A stretch of DNA of 64,000 bases from Woeseiaceae bacterium. Its GTDB lineage: Bacteria > Pseudomonadota > Gammaproteobacteria > Steroidobacterales > Woeseiaceae. Each line of letters opens with the position of its first letter. Within the stretch, counting starts at the first letter, position 1. Location: the NCBI GenBank assembly GCA_021773075.1, contig JAJFKT010000033.1, forward strand, positions 62,001 to 126,000. Direction: 5' to 3'. This document shows positions 1-9,700 of this stretch, in pieces. The position numbers were made by a program, and so were the translations under genes. The notes beneath the pieces were generated by a model that was given only the letters and a program-made list of their open reading frames with translations, was not told the DNA's origin and did no database searches.

Positions 1-116
1 GAACTGGACGGGGGGAAAATGCTCTGCAGATCAACGTCGCCAGCAAATGCAGTTGCCAAAGTCATGAAATACATGATCGCAGCCAACGGCAGAATTTGTG
101 GTCTATTTTTCATCAT
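1..116 (-). CDS. Partial secreted protein, N-terminus only
   Basis: An open frame starts at an ATG at 114-116 (a second in-frame ATG lies at 111-113) and runs off the left edge. The visible 38 residues look like a Sec signal peptide: a short basic start (MMKNRPQ), a hydrophobic stretch LPLAAIMYFMTLATA, and a likely cleavage after AFA before GDVDL. It lies 30 bp downstream of the polysaccharide deacetylase on the same strand, so it is probably the last visible gene of the envC operon. Nothing can be said of its mature function. Confidence 0.55.
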   Translation of the reverse strand, partial: MMKNRPQILPLAAIMYFMTLATAFAGDVDLQSIFPPSS

Positions 117-146
117 GCTTATTAGAGCCCTATACGTCATCGCGGT

Positions 147-908
147 TCAAGGATTTGTCGGTGTTCGCGCCGAATCATTTTGAACCAGCACGCTAATACT
201 AACGAGCTCGAATCCCTCGTTGGCGAGTTTCGGCAGCTCGCGCTCGAGTAATTCCAGCGTAGCTGCGTATGGATGACCAATTGCGACTACCGAGCCTCGC
301 CTCAGCGCGAGTCGTTTCATGCGCTCAAACTCTCTGGCAACGGTGTCGGGGTTGCGATCAGGATCAAGAAAGACATCCCGCTTACGTGCATCAATCCCGG
401 ATTCCCTCGCGATCTTCATAGCGACGCTGTGATGCGTTGTATAGCTGTCAACAAAGAACAAGCTCTCTCGCGAGCCGATTTCGTCCATGAGCCATTGCAT
501 GTGTCCCGGGTGACGCGTCAGCATGCTGCCGCGGTGGCTATTGACGCCGATGGCGTAGGGTACCGACGTCAAGGCGCGCGAAAATACGTCGCCGAATTCT
601 TCGCGACTCATGTCAAGATTCAGGCCAAGGGGCTCCTGCGCCGGGTCGTTTGCTCGTGCCTGCAAGGGCAGGTGCAAGAGCACGTCCTTGCCGCGCGCGT
701 GCGCTTCCGTTGCCAACACGAAGGCGCGTGGCGTTCCTGGAAGCACTGCGAATGAGATCGGTCCCGGAAGGTCGATTGCCCTTTGGCCGGCCTTGAGGCG
801 GTAACCCAGGTCATCGATAATTATGGCAATTCGGGGCGGACCTATTGCAGCGGACGCGGTCGTCAATAATAAGAGCAACGCCAGGGCGCCGGTTCGGATA
901 CGCGTCAT
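147..908 (-). CDS. Divergent polysaccharide deacetylase family protein (YibQ/DUF610 type)
   Basis: 253 residues with an N-terminal signal peptide (ALALLLLLTTASA) followed directly by the family hallmark IAIIIDDLGY near residues 27-36 and FAVLPGTP near 53-60. These match the divergent polysaccharide deacetylases (DUF610, YibQ), periplasmic proteins of unproven activity. Its ATG overlaps the stop of the upstream protease gene (ATGA, 905-908), so the two are translationally coupled. The neighbourhood EnvC, CtpA-type protease, YibQ is the usual one in Gammaproteobacteria and points to a role in cell-wall remodelling, which is inference. Confidence 0.88.
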   Translation of the reverse strand: MTRIRTGALALLLLLTTASAAIGPPRIAIIIDDLGYRLKAGQRAIDLPGPISFAVLPGTPRAFVLATEAHARGKDVLLHLPLQARANDPAQEPLGLNLDMSREEFGDVFSRALTSVPYAIGVNSHRGSMLTRHPGHMQWLMDEIGSRESLFFVDSYTTHHSVAMKIARESGIDARKRDVFLDPDRNPDTVAREFERMKRLALRRGSVVAIGHPYAATLELLERELPKLANEGFELVSISVLVQNDSARTPTNP

Positions 909-2125
909 TGTGCTTTGCTGTGCATCACCGTCCGCGGTTGCAGTTGCTGCAGGGCCTCGGCCAGCTGCGCATCGGCTTCACGATCAAGAACCCCCGCCAA
1001 GCTCAGGTCAGGGTAGCCGGGCGATTCTTCAACGACTACGTCGGGCTGAATTCCGACCTCGTGAATAGAGTCGCCGGAGGGTGTGAAGTAGCGCGACGTT
1101 GTCAACTTGATCGCTCGACCTCGAGAGAGTGGCATGACTGTTTGCACCAATCCCTTGCCAAATGTCTGTGAGCCGACAATCGTTGCACGATTATGGTCTT
1201 GCAGTGCTCCGGCAACGATCTCAGACGCGGATGCGGAGCCGCTATTTACGAGCACGGCTAATTTGGCACCGTCGAGGATATCGCCACGGTGAGCGGAGCG
1301 CGTGAATCGCGACGCTATGGTTCGCCCATCGGCCGATACGATCACGCCCGAGTCCAGAAACAGGTCCGACACTTCAACGGCTGAGTCCAGCACGCCGCCG
1401 GGGTTGTTGCGAAGGTCAAGAACGACGCCGTCCAACATTTCACCGTTGTCGTCCTGCAATTCGTCGATCGCAAGACTTAGCTCATGAGCCGTATTGTCGC
1501 TGAATTGATTGACCCGCACATAACCGTAGGACGGACTGAGTAATTCCTTGTGGACGCTGGCAATGCGAATAACCTGGCGTCGCATTTCATGATCGATAAC
1601 TTCCTCGTCACGAAGTACAGAAAGCGTGATCCTGGAGCCGACCTGGCCGCGCAACCGGGTCAGGGTTTCTTTGAGGCGCTCACCTCCCAGCGACTCCCCG
1701 TTGACCGCGACTAATTCGTCGCCGCTGCGAATTCCGGACCGAGCGGCTGGAGAGCCTGCAATCGGCGAAATTACCCGAATCGCATCGTTGATCTCAGCGA
1801 CTTCTATTCCGACGCCCGTGTAGCTTCCGCTCGTACTGTTTCGGATGCTCCGATATTCGTTTGCATTCAGAAATTCGGAGTGTGGATCGAGATCGCCAAC
1901 CATGCCACGAATCGCGCTGTCGAGAAGTTCCGCATCGTCAACTGGCTCAACATAGTCGTGTTTGATGCTTGCCATCACTTCGGCGAGTAGCTGAGCCTGC
2001 TCCCAGGCCAGTTCCTGTTTCGATAATGGCTTGCGGTCACTCAGAAGCCCGCCGCCGAGTGACAGGCTAAGGCCCATAACCACACCGATGACGACTACCA
2101 GAATTGCTCTTGTTTTCAATGACAT
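905..2125 (-). CDS. S41 family carboxy-terminal processing protease
   Basis: 406 residues. An N-terminal membrane anchor or signal (AILVVVIGVVMGLSLSLGGG) is followed by a PDZ domain (GVGIEVAEINDAIRVISP, residues about 100-180) and the S41 catalytic domain. The nucleophile motif is NSGSASASEIVAGAL (residues about 293-307) and the general-base lysine lies in TFGKGLVQT. This is the CtpA/Prc type of serine-lysine periplasmic protease, which trims C-termini and regulates murein hydrolases. It lies between envC and yibQ in one operon, a context consistent with control of cell-wall hydrolysis. Confidence 0.93.
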   Translation of the reverse strand: MSLKTRAILVVVIGVVMGLSLSLGGGLLSDRKPLSKQELAWEQAQLLAEVMASIKHDYVEPVDDAELLDSAIRGMVGDLDPHSEFLNANEYRSIRNSTSGSYTGVGIEVAEINDAIRVISPIAGSPAARSGIRSGDELVAVNGESLGGERLKETLTRLRGQVGSRITLSVLRDEEVIDHEMRRQVIRIASVHKELLSPSYGYVRVNQFSDNTAHELSLAIDELQDDNGEMLDGVVLDLRNNPGGVLDSAVEVSDLFLDSGVIVSADGRTIASRFTRSAHRGDILDGAKLAVLVNSGSASASEIVAGALQDHNRATIVGSQTFGKGLVQTVMPLSRGRAIKLTTSRYFTPSGDSIHEVGIQPDVVVEESPGYPDLSLAGVLDREADAQLAEALQQLQPRTVMHSKAQ

Positions 2126-2230
2126 AGATGGTTCCTGCTGCCCCGGCTTTTAGCTCTTGTGGCACAAGGTCTGACCTTAGCACAGAATATTGGGCAATTA
2201 ATGTACCACCGGCAAAACGTTACGGGCGGC

Positions 2231-3391
2231 TCAGCTTCCGGGTCGCCGGGTCACCCACTGTCGCGGATTAATTGCCCTGGTTCCCTTTCGCAGCTCGAAA
2301 TACACGCTGGCCTGTTGCTGACCACCACTATCTCCGACCGTCGCGATAACGTCACCCGGCGCAACCCAGTCTCCGGCATTTTTTAGAATGGTTTCGTTGT
2401 ACCCGTAGAGCGTCATGTACCCCTCGCCGTGATCAACGATGACCAGCAATCCCATGCCCGCCAGCCAATCGGCGAATGCGATGCGCCCATGATAAACCGC
2501 ACGAACCTCACGTCCGCGCGGCGCGGCGAGAACGACTCCGTTCCACTTGATTTTGCCACCGACTCGCGGCTGCCCGAAGTCATGTAAAAGCGTTCCGGCA
2601 ACGGGCCAGGTCAATTTGCCTTTGTGCTTGCTGAAGGGTTGTTCTGAACTAATTGGGTAGTCGGATAATATGCTCGTTAACTCGGCTATCAGCCGTGTCA
2701 GGTCTTGCTCCTGTGCTGCGAGACGATCAACTTCCTGCCCCTCATTCGCCATTCTTTTCTTCAGGCTCGTGAGTAGCGTCTGCCGTTCATCTTGCGACGT
2801 GTTTAGGTCTGTGAGCTCCGCATAGCGCGTTTTCGCCAGGCTGGTCAGGCGCGCCTCTTCCGCTGCAATTTTGCTGCGAAGCTCGTCCAGCTGTCTTATC
2901 TCTTCAACAACTGCCGCAATATTCTCCGCGCGATAGTCGTTGAGGTAGCGATAATAGGCCATGAGCCGACCGAGCGTCGCCGGATCTCGCTGGTTCAATA
3001 GCAGCTTGATCTTTTCCTGGCTGCCGCTCATGTAAGCGGCGCGGACCTGGGCAGCCAGCTGTGCTGATTCCCTGTCGAGATGCGCTTCGCGTTCGGCCAG
3101 ATCCGTATCGAGCGCCTTTTTCTTATTCTGCGTATAGCGTTGCTCGCGCTCTATATCCTTGATTCGCATGCGCTGTTCGGAAATCGAAATCTCTATATTC
3201 TGCAGCTCTCCAGTTAAACGATCTCTCTCAATGGCGGCGCGGTCCATGCTCTTTTTGAGGTCGCTGATGCGCTCGCGGACCTGCTCCAGCTCACGCTCTT
3301 TGACCTTCGCCAGCTCGCCTCCCGACTCCTGCGCCAACACATGGCCGGTTATCGGTAGAATCAGTAGAAAAGCCGTAAGTCGCAGGATCAT
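2231..3391 (-). CDS. envC: Murein hydrolase activator EnvC
   Basis: 386 residues from the ATG at 3389-3391. The open frame extends further upstream, but that part is antisense to the rhodanese gene and is not plausible. A signal peptide (LTAFLLILPITGHVLA) is followed by about 200 residues of heptad-rich coiled coil (E/K/R-rich from KVKERELEQ to EVDRLAAQEQDLT) and a C-terminal LytM/M23 domain (from LTWPVAGTLLHDFG). The usual metal-binding histidines are degenerate (VIVDHGEGYMTLYGYN), as in EnvC proteins, which activate amidases rather than cutting murein. It is first in an operon with the CtpA-type protease and YibQ. Confidence 0.9.
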   Translation of the reverse strand: MILRLTAFLLILPITGHVLAQESGGELAKVKERELEQVRERISDLKKSMDRAAIERDRLTGELQNIEISISEQRMRIKDIEREQRYTQNKKKALDTDLAEREAHLDRESAQLAAQVRAAYMSGSQEKIKLLLNQRDPATLGRLMAYYRYLNDYRAENIAAVVEEIRQLDELRSKIAAEEARLTSLAKTRYAELTDLNTSQDERQTLLTSLKKRMANEGQEVDRLAAQEQDLTRLIAELTSILSDYPISSEQPFSKHKGKLTWPVAGTLLHDFGQPRVGGKIKWNGVVLAAPRGREVRAVYHGRIAFADWLAGMGLLVIVDHGEGYMTLYGYNETILKNAGDWVAPGDVIATVGDSGGQQQASVYFELRKGTRAINPRQWVTRRPGS

Positions 3392-3497
3392 GCGAGCAGA
3401 GTGTAGAGGCTTCGGCGGGGTATTTCCTGCCGCTTTTGCAGGTATACTCCCGCGTTTGATAATCTTCCTTCGCAGAGTTCCTCTGCCTGAGTACCGC

Positions 3498-3953
3498 ATG
3501 GACAAGATCTTAGAATTTACCGGCAACAACACGTTGTTGGTGCTGGCACTGATTACCAGTTTTTTCGTCGTTGTATTTACAGAGTTGCGCCGCAAGGCGA
3601 GCGGAATGACTAACGTCGAGGCCATTGAGGCCGTCAAGCTGATTAACAATGATGCGGTCGTCATTGACCTTCGCAACGTCGATACATTCTCCAAGGGACA
3701 TATCGTCGGCGCCAGAAACATCCCCTCGGACGAACTTGATGCCAAGATGAACGACCTCGAGTCGATAAAGTCCAAACCGATCGTGGCTGTCTGCGATGCG
3801 GGCGTCACCGCTACAAAGGCCGTTAACTCCCTTCGACAGGCCGGTTTTGAGAGCGTCTATGGACTAAAGGGCGGTATGAATGGCTGGAGCCAGGCGGGCT
3901 TACCTGTTGTAACCGGCAAGAAAACGAAAGCCAGGAAATCGAAAAAAAAGTAG
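3498..3953 (+). CDS. Membrane-anchored rhodanese-like protein
   Basis: 151 residues. The start at 3498 was chosen because it places a single membrane segment (TLLVLALITSFFVVVFTEL) near residues 12-30. The larger open frame upstream is antisense to envC. A single rhodanese domain follows, with the active-site cysteine in VAVCDAGVTATKA and the end motif GFESVYGLKGGMNGW. The C-terminus is a lysine-rich tail (KKTKARKSKKK). It is 8 bp upstream of grxC and heads the rhodanese-grxC-secB-gpsA operon, a common gammaproteobacterial order. A sulfur-transfer role is inferred from the family. Confidence 0.88.
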   Translation: MDKILEFTGNNTLLVLALITSFFVVVFTELRRKASGMTNVEAIEAVKLINNDAVVIDLRNVDTFSKGHIVGARNIPSDELDAKMNDLESIKSKPIVAVCDAGVTATKAVNSLRQAGFESVYGLKGGMNGWSQAGLPVVTGKKTKARKSKKK

Positions 3954-3961
3954 GGGCGGAA

Positions 3962-4225
3962 TTGAGTAGTCACCCGAAAGTTACTGTTTACGGCAACACG
4001 AGCTGCCCTTATTGTGGTGCGGCTCGAATGCTGTTGACAAAGAGGGCCATTGAATTCGACGACATTGTCATTACGAACAATGCCCGGATACGAGAAGAAA
4101 TGCAGACGAGGAGCGGCAGAAGAACCGTGCCGCAAATATTCATAGGGGACACCCCGATCGGTGGGTTCGACGAGCTCTATGCGCTTGATAAGAGCGGTGA
4201 GCTGGACAAACTACTCGCCGGATAA
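3962..4225 (+). CDS. grxC: Glutaredoxin 3
   Basis: 87 residues with a dithiol active site CPYC (residues about 16-19), the cis-proline motif TVPQIFIG and the glutathione-site motif GGFDEL. Length matches GrxC. Translation begins at a TTG (3962) preceded by a purine-rich GGGGCGGA; no ATG is available near the conserved start. It reduces protein disulfides and glutathione mixed disulfides in the cytosol. It lies 8 bp after the rhodanese and 33 bp before secB, within one operon. Confidence 0.95.
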   Translation: MSSHPKVTVYGNTSCPYCGAARMLLTKRAIEFDDIVITNNARIREEMQTRSGRRTVPQIFIGDTPIGGFDELYALDKSGELDKLLAG

Positions 4226-4258
4226 TCCGGCAAATGATAACGATATATAGGAAAGACG

Positions 4259-4738
4259 ATGGCAGAGGAACAAGCAGCTGAAAAGCGTTTATCAATTGGC
4301 AAGATTTACCTGAAAGATTTCTCCTTCGAATCACCGCAGGCACCGGCTGTGTTTCAACAAAACGACTGGAAACCACAAACGGACCTGAATCTACGCAGTA
4401 GCCACACCAAGGTAGGCGACGAACATCACGAAGTCACACTAACGATTACTGTTCAGGCGAAAGCCGACGACAAAACTTTTTTTCTCGTCGAGCTGCAACA
4501 GGCGGGGCTGTTTGAGATTGCCGGATATGAAGGCGAAGAGCTCGGCGCGATTATCGGCAGTTTCTGCCCAAACATTCTGTTCCCCTATGCGCGCGAGACC
4601 ATCGCGTCGTTGATTCAGAAAGGTGGCTTCCCGGAATTCGTATTGCAGCCGATTAATTTCGACGCGCTGTATCTTCAGTCGAAGCAACAACAGGCCGCAG
4701 CACAGGCTGCCGACGTTGCGGATACGGAGAAACACTAA
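4259..4738 (+). CDS. secB: Protein-export chaperone SecB
   Basis: 159 residues, the usual SecB length plus a short charged tail (QQQAAAQAADVADTEKH). Family signatures include IYLKDFSFESPQAP, the FFLVELQQAGLFEI strand and GSFCPNILFPYARE. SecB is a tetrameric cytosolic chaperone that hands unfolded preproteins to SecA. An AGGAAA Shine-Dalgarno lies 7-8 bases before the ATG. The gpsA reading frame begins immediately after the stop. Confidence 0.97.
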   Translation: MAEEQAAEKRLSIGKIYLKDFSFESPQAPAVFQQNDWKPQTDLNLRSSHTKVGDEHHEVTLTITVQAKADDKTFFLVELQQAGLFEIAGYEGEELGAIIGSFCPNILFPYARETIASLIQKGGFPEFVLQPINFDALYLQSKQQQAAAQAADVADTEKH

Positions 4739-4767
4739 AAATCGCCAGCACGACGAAAACGATTGCT

Positions 4768-5754
4768 GTGATCGGCGCCGGTTCCTGGGGAACCGCACTG
4801 GCGCTGCAACTCGCGCGCTCCGGTAGCACTGTTCGTCTCGGCGGTGTCGTCGAGCTCGACTTGCTCGAGGCCATGTTGGCGGACCGGGAAAACGTCCGCT
4901 ATCTGCCGGGCATCAGATTTCCGGAAAACCTCGTCGCTTGTCCGAGCCTGGCGGATTGCCTTGACGGTGTGCGCGATATTCTTGTAGTTGTACCGAGTCA
5001 TGGCTTGCGTACTACCCTGATAGCAGCGCTGGAATATCTCACGCCAGATGCACGCATTTGTTGGGCGACCAAGGGCTTCGAATTACACAGTGGCAAATTG
5101 CCGCATCAGGTCGCTGCTGAGGTTCTTGGCGAAGATCGACCGGTAGCCGTGTTATCGGGACCGACTTTTGCGAAAGAAGTTGCTGAAGGCTTGCCGACCG
5201 CGATGACTATCGCGTCGAGTAACGAAGCGTTTGGTCAGGACCTGGCCAACGCCATATCTGGCGATAATTTTCGCGCTTACACGTCCGCCGATTTTATCGG
5301 CGTAGAGGTCGGTGGTGCAATCAAGAACGTGCTCGCGATTGGTGCTGGTATGTGCGACGGACTTGGCTTCGGCGCAAATGCCCGGGTCGCGCTAATCACT
5401 CGGGGCCTGGTTGAATTGACACGTCTGGGCGTCGCGCTTGGTGCAAAACATGAAACAATGATGGGTCTCGCCGGGATGGGTGACCTGGTTCTTACCTGCA
5501 CCGATAACCTGTCGCGAAACCGGCGCATGGGTCTTGCCCTTGCCAGCGGCAAGACGGTTGAGGAGGCGCAGGAAGAAATTCAACAGGTTGTTGAGGGTGT
5601 CCTTGCGGCGGAAGCGGTCAAAGAAGTCGCCGATAAGCTCGAAATTGAAATGCCGATTTGTTATCAGGTCTATCGGATACTCTATGAGGGCGCTTCGCCA
5701 AGAGAGGCTGTGGGCGCGCTGATGGGCCGGGAGTTAAAGCCGGAACAGGCATGA
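4768..5754 (+). CDS. gpsA: NAD(P)-dependent glycerol-3-phosphate dehydrogenase
   Basis: Makes sn-glycerol-3-phosphate from DHAP for phospholipids. Motifs: Rossmann GAGSWGTALALQLAR at the start, ILVVVPSHGLR, CWATKGFE, VLSGPTFAKEVAEGLPTA, GGAIKNVLAIGAGMCDGLGFGANARVALITRG with the catalytic lysine. The first canonical start is the GTG at 4768, but this cuts into the first beta strand of the nucleotide-binding fold. The frame stays open upstream and an ATC at 4741 would give MASTTKTIAVIGAGSWG, the length expected of the family. The true start may therefore be this ATC. A GGAGA lies about 13 bases before it, inside the end of secB. Confidence 0.93.
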   Translation: MIGAGSWGTALALQLARSGSTVRLGGVVELDLLEAMLADRENVRYLPGIRFPENLVACPSLADCLDGVRDILVVVPSHGLRTTLIAALEYLTPDARICWATKGFELHSGKLPHQVAAEVLGEDRPVAVLSGPTFAKEVAEGLPTAMTIASSNEAFGQDLANAISGDNFRAYTSADFIGVEVGGAIKNVLAIGAGMCDGLGFGANARVALITRGLVELTRLGVALGAKHETMMGLAGMGDLVLTCTDNLSRNRRMGLALASGKTVEEAQEEIQQVVEGVLAAEAVKEVADKLEIEMPICYQVYRILYEGASPREAVGALMGRELKPEQA

Positions 5755-5781
5755 CCGAGCATTAATCAGGGGGACATCCGT

Positions 5782-6723
5782 ATGCGCTCTATCATTATTC
5801 TGGCTGCTTTTATTAGCAGCCTGCTGGCCCTACCCGCCTCGGCTCAACGAAGCTACGACGTCGACATTCTCGCCGATACATTTGGTTTCGACGAGTCGAC
5901 GAAAAAGTCGGTCGCACTTGCTGACCTGCATCAAGGTTGCCCCGAACGCGACTGCATTCCATCCATCGACAAACCCAAATACGTTTCCGCTGCCGAGGCC
6001 ACGCACGTTAGCGATGAAGAGCTGGTCATAACGCTTTCCTACAAAGGTGAGTACCGAGCGTATCCCTCGAAGATTCTGGATCACCACGAGATCGTCAATG
6101 ACTCGATCGCCGGAGACCCAATAGCGATTACCTGGTGTCCACTTTGTGGATCTGCTGTCGGTGTCGAGCGCACTGTTGGCGATACGGTTACAGAGTTCGG
6201 GGTTTCCGGAATCCTGTACAACAGCGACCTGGTTTTCTACGACCGCGCAAGCAATACACTTTGGGATCAGATCGAAGCCAAAGGTATAGCCGGGACGTTG
6301 ACTGGCGAGAAGCTGCAGCTGGTGCCTGTATCAATGTCGCGTTGGTCGAAGTGGCGTAACAAACACCCGGAAACGCTCGTCTTATCTGAAGACACCGGTT
6401 TTGAGTATGACTATTCGGAAGATCATTACGCCGACTACCGCGACTCAACACGATTATTCATGCCGGTAAGCGCGAGCGATGATCGGCTGCACGCGAAGAC
6501 TGTAGTGTTTGGATTTGATCTCAAATCTGGTTCGGTCGCTATAACCGAGTCACGGCTGGAAGAAGGTCCTTATGAGCATGTCGTTGACGGCGAGAAAGCC
6601 GTAATAACGCTGCAGGATGACGGCGCAGTGAGCATGCAGCGCGGCGGTAATATGCATCGACCAATTCGCGTTTTTTGGTTTGCGTGGTATACATTCCATC
6701 CGGAGACCGTCGTTATCAACTAG
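5782..6723 (+). CDS. DUF3179 domain-containing exported protein
   Basis: 313 residues. A signal peptide (IIILAAFISSLLALPASA, likely cut after ASA-Q) is followed by a DUF3179 domain. Its hallmark is ITWCPLCGSAVGVERTV (residues about 115-131) with a CxxC pair, plus GILYNSDLVFYDRASNTLWDQ. Function of the family is unknown; the cysteine pair suggests metal or thiol chemistry, which is inference. A strong AGGGGGA precedes the ATG. It follows gpsA by 27 bp and precedes the FAD oxidase by 58 bp on the same strand. Confidence 0.88.
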   Translation: MRSIIILAAFISSLLALPASAQRSYDVDILADTFGFDESTKKSVALADLHQGCPERDCIPSIDKPKYVSAAEATHVSDEELVITLSYKGEYRAYPSKILDHHEIVNDSIAGDPIAITWCPLCGSAVGVERTVGDTVTEFGVSGILYNSDLVFYDRASNTLWDQIEAKGIAGTLTGEKLQLVPVSMSRWSKWRNKHPETLVLSEDTGFEYDYSEDHYADYRDSTRLFMPVSASDDRLHAKTVVFGFDLKSGSVAITESRLEEGPYEHVVDGEKAVITLQDDGAVSMQRGGNMHRPIRVFWFAWYTFHPETVVIN

Positions 6724-6781
6724 CATATCGGCTTGTCTCTACTAGAATAATAAAGAAAGCACTTTCGACAAGGGGAACGAA

Positions 6782-8272
6782 ATGGATCGACGTAAATTCT
6801 GTAGAACCGCCGTGGCCGCGGGAGTTGCGGCAAGCTTTCCGATTATGGGCGCTTGTAGTCGATCGGAACCGCCTGTCGCTACGGCGGCGAAAGAGGGCAT
6901 ATCCGCTATCTCGCTGGACGGCGCTGAGATATCACTTTCAAAGGCGCAGACAAGGGAGCTCGGCGGGGCGCTACAGGGCCCGGTCTTACTTTCGGAGCAC
7001 CCTGACTACGACGGCGCTCGAAAAGTCTGGAACGGCATGCATGACAAGCACCCAGCATTGATCGCACGCTGCCAGAACAGTCAGGACATCTGCCACTCCG
7101 TCGACTTTGCTCGTGACAACAATCTTCTTCTGGCTGTTCGCGGTGGCGGACACAGCTGGCCAGGCAAGTCCACCTGTGACGGCGGACTGATGCTCGATCT
7201 TGCTGAGATGACCAATATCGACGTCGATGTTGCTGGCCAAACGGCATGGTGTGACGGCGGCGCGTTGCTCGGCCATCTTGACGACGCAACCTTGCCGGAG
7301 GGTCTTGTTACAACGGCGGGTGTCGTGTCACATACCGGTGTCGGCGGATACACTTTGGGCGGCGGTTTTGGTCGCCTGAATCGCATGTACGGCCTGACGA
7401 TTGACAATGTGCTTGGTGCGGAATTAATCACGGCCGACGGCAAGGTTCGAAACGTTCGCGCCGACAACGAACCGGATCTGTTCTGGGCAATACGTGGTGG
7501 TGGCGGCAACTTCGGTGTCGTCAGCAAGTTCCAATACCAGCTGCACCCGTTTGATCGCAACGTTCTGTCAGGCATGTTGGTTTGGCCTGTGGCGCAGGCC
7601 CGCGACGTGCTCGAGTTTTATGCTGAATGGGCGCCCAATCTGTCGCGCGAAATGTATGTGGGGCCAGTAATGGCGACCATGCCGGATGGTACCAACATCA
7701 TCGCGATGGAGGTTGTTTACAACGGTGATCCGGTACAGGGCGAGAAAGAGCTGGCGCCGCTGCGCGCCATCGGTACGATGATCATGGACGGCGTCCTGCT
7801 GCAGGACTATAAAGTCACGCAAACTCAGGAAGATGCAACGACCGCCCACGGCATTCGTTCGTATGCGAAGAACGGCTTAATCAAAGAGTTTTCGCAGGCG
7901 CTTGTGAATGACATGATTGATGCCTACATACCGGATCCACGTGCTGCAATATTCACGCACACTTGTGGCGGTGCGGTGAAAGATCACGGCGAACTCGATT
8001 CGGCGTTCCCGCATCGTAATGCGGAAACTATGATCGTTTACTTCTCCGGGTGGACAGATCCGGAACAGGACGGCGAAGGCAAGGCGATGTGCAAACAATG
8101 GCATGCCTCGCTGAGCGCGCATCACGGTGGCTACTACGACAATATTGAGCAGGAGACCGCCGGTACGGTCGTATCCAACTACGGGCCGAACTTCGCACGC
8201 CTGCAAGGGATCAAGGGGCAGGTCGATCCGGGCAATCTGTTCCGGCTAAATAGCAATATCAAGCCGGCTTAG
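6782..8272 (+). CDS. Tat-exported FAD-linked oxidase, BBE type
   Basis: 496 residues. The N-terminus [20 protein letters not shown] is a twin-arginine signal. The FAD_binding_4 (PCMH) domain shows [16 protein letters not shown], whose histidine matches the 8-alpha-linked FAD site of berberine-bridge-like oxidases. [18 protein letters not shown] lacks the second flavin-linking cysteine at its usual position. The C-terminal BBE motif is [20 protein letters not shown] followed by LFRLN. Such enzymes oxidise sugars or alcohols; the substrate here is unknown. A leader with GGGGA sits just before the ATG. The 3' end overlaps the convergent trmL by 14 bp. Confidence 0.87.
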   Translation: MDRRKFCRTAVAAGVAASFPIMGACSRSEPPVATAAKEGISAISLDGAEISLSKAQTRELGGALQGPVLLSEHPDYDGARKVWNGMHDKHPALIARCQNSQDICHSVDFARDNNLLLAVRGGGHSWPGKSTCDGGLMLDLAEMTNIDVDVAGQTAWCDGGALLGHLDDATLPEGLVTTAGVVSHTGVGGYTLGGGFGRLNRMYGLTIDNVLGAELITADGKVRNVRADNEPDLFWAIRGGGGNFGVVSKFQYQLHPFDRNVLSGMLVWPVAQARDVLEFYAEWAPNLSREMYVGPVMATMPDGTNIIAMEVVYNGDPVQGEKELAPLRAIGTMIMDGVLLQDYKVTQTQEDATTAHGIRSYAKNGLIKEFSQALVNDMIDAYIPDPRAAIFTHTCGGAVKDHGELDSAFPHRNAETMIVYFSGWTDPEQDGEGKAMCKQWHASLSAHHGGYYDNIEQETAGTVVSNYGPNFARLQGIKGQVDPGNLFRLNSNIKPA

Positions 8273-8732
8273 AGCTGCCCGCAAAGTCCAACTGCCGCCA
8301 GGCTTCATAGACGACAATCGCAGCTGAATTCGAAAGATTCAGACTGCGGCTGTTTTCTTTCATCGGCAAACGTAAACGCTGCTCGGGCGGAAGTGAATCG
8401 AGAATCGCCTGTGGAAGCCCCCGTGTTTCCGGGCCAAAAAGAAATGCGTCTCCTGCTTTGTAATTTGGCGCGTCATGTCGGGCGCGACCACGGGTACTTA
8501 GCGCGAAGACGCGTGGTTGCTCCAACTCTGCCAGGCAGGTATCCAGCGATGCATGCGTCCGTACACTCGCAAACTCGGCGTAGTCGAGGCCCGCTCTTTT
8601 GAGCCGCGGCTCATCGAGCTCGAAGCCCAGCGGCTCGACAAGATGCAACGACACGCCGGTATTGGCACAGAGACGAATAATGTTGCCCGTGTTCGGCGGT
8701 ATTTCCGGCTCGTAAAGAATAAGGCTAATCAT
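8259..8732 (-). CDS. trmL: tRNA (cytidine(34)-2'-O)-methyltransferase
   Basis: 157 residues from the ATG at 8730-8732. The frame extends upstream, but that is antisense to pyrD. It is a short SPOUT methyltransferase: [19 protein letters not shown] near the N-terminus, FGPETRGLP for the knot, and [27 protein letters not shown] at the C-terminus. Length and motifs match TrmL (YibK), which methylates the wobble nucleotide of tRNA-Leu. It is divergent from pyrD, with only 26 bp between the two starts, so their promoters must overlap. Confidence 0.94.
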   Translation of the reverse strand: MISLILYEPEIPPNTGNIIRLCANTGVSLHLVEPLGFELDEPRLKRAGLDYAEFASVRTHASLDTCLAELEQPRVFALSTRGRARHDAPNYKAGDAFLFGPETRGLPQAILDSLPPEQRLRLPMKENSRSLNLSNSAAIVVYEAWRQLDFAGSSKPA

Positions 8733-8758
8733 ATAAAACCCTGTAGAATGCGGCGCCG

Positions 8759-9688
8759 ATGGCAAGCGATGTGTTGAAAACAGAATTTTGTGGTATTCCG
8801 ATGGCGTCGCCCATTGTGCTGTTATCAGGTTGCGTTGGCTTCGGCGAAGAATACACGCGAGTAGAAGGTTATTCGAATGCCGATGTCGGTGCAGTCGTTC
8901 TGAAGGGCACAACCGGCGACGCCCGTCTTGGCAATCCACCACACCGTGTCTATGAGACACCGGACGGCATGTTGAATGCAATTGGGCTGCAGAACCCGGG
9001 TGTTGATGCGGTTGTCGATACGATTCTTCCGGGTCTCGATTTTTCCGAGACACGCTTTTTTGCAAATGTATCGGGTTCGACCATCGAAGAGTACGAACGC
9101 GTAACGAAGCGCTTTGATGACTCGGATATTGATGCAATTGAAATCAATATTTCCTGCCCGAACGTCAAAGAGGGCGGCGTGCAGTTTGGCAACGACCCGG
9201 AGATGTCGGCTCGCGTTGTTGCGGCATGCAGAGCACAGACCTCCAAACCAATTATCGCCAAGCTGTCACCGAATCAGACGGACATTCAGGAAAATGCCCG
9301 ACTTTGTATCGAGGCGGGAACAGATGGTTTTGCGGTTATCAATACGCTGATGGGTATGGCGATTGACAGTGAGACTCGCAAGCCTATTATCGGCAATGTT
9401 CGGGGAGGGTTGTCGGGCCCGGCGATCAAACCGGTTGCGTTGTTGAAGGTGCAACAGGTTTACGAAGTCGCCAAAGACCACGGCGTGCCTATTATTGGCC
9501 AGGGTGGTATTACAACAGCGAAAGACGCGATCGAATTTATTATCGCAGGCGCATCTGCTGTTGGTGTTGGAACGGCTCTTTTTTATGACCCGCTCGTGTG
9601 TCCCAAAATTAATGCAGGTATCGCGGAATATCTCGTTAGTCACCAGCTTGAGTCTATCGCGCCCCTCATCGGGTCGCTGGAGCTCTAG
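8759..9688 (+). CDS. pyrD: Dihydroorotate dehydrogenase, class 1B catalytic subunit type
   Basis: 309 residues, a TIM-barrel FMN enzyme of pyrimidine synthesis. Class 1 signatures: [29 protein letters not shown], the catalytic-cysteine motif [41 protein letters not shown] and [15 protein letters not shown]. The Cys base and PNVKEGG loop place it in class 1, nearest PyrDB. Class 1B enzymes normally pair with the iron-sulfur flavoprotein PyrK, which is not adjacent: the next gene is the integron integrase. PyrK may lie elsewhere or the electron acceptor may differ. Confidence 0.88.
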   Translation: MASDVLKTEFCGIPMASPIVLLSGCVGFGEEYTRVEGYSNADVGAVVLKGTTGDARLGNPPHRVYETPDGMLNAIGLQNPGVDAVVDTILPGLDFSETRFFANVSGSTIEEYERVTKRFDDSDIDAIEINISCPNVKEGGVQFGNDPEMSARVVAACRAQTSKPIIAKLSPNQTDIQENARLCIEAGTDGFAVINTLMGMAIDSETRKPIIGNVRGGLSGPAIKPVALLKVQQVYEVAKDHGVPIIGQGGITTAKDAIEFIIAGASAVGVGTALFYDPLVCPKINAGIAEYLVSHQLESIAPLIGSLEL

Positions 9689-9700
9689 TCGGCTCGCGAA

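Noticed and set aside
3392-3808. Upstream extension of the envC frame to 3808
   Set aside because: Antisense to the rhodanese gene and lacks EnvC similarity; the signal peptide begins at 3391.
8733-9137. Upstream extension of the trmL frame
   Set aside because: Antisense to pyrD, with no similarity to TrmL.
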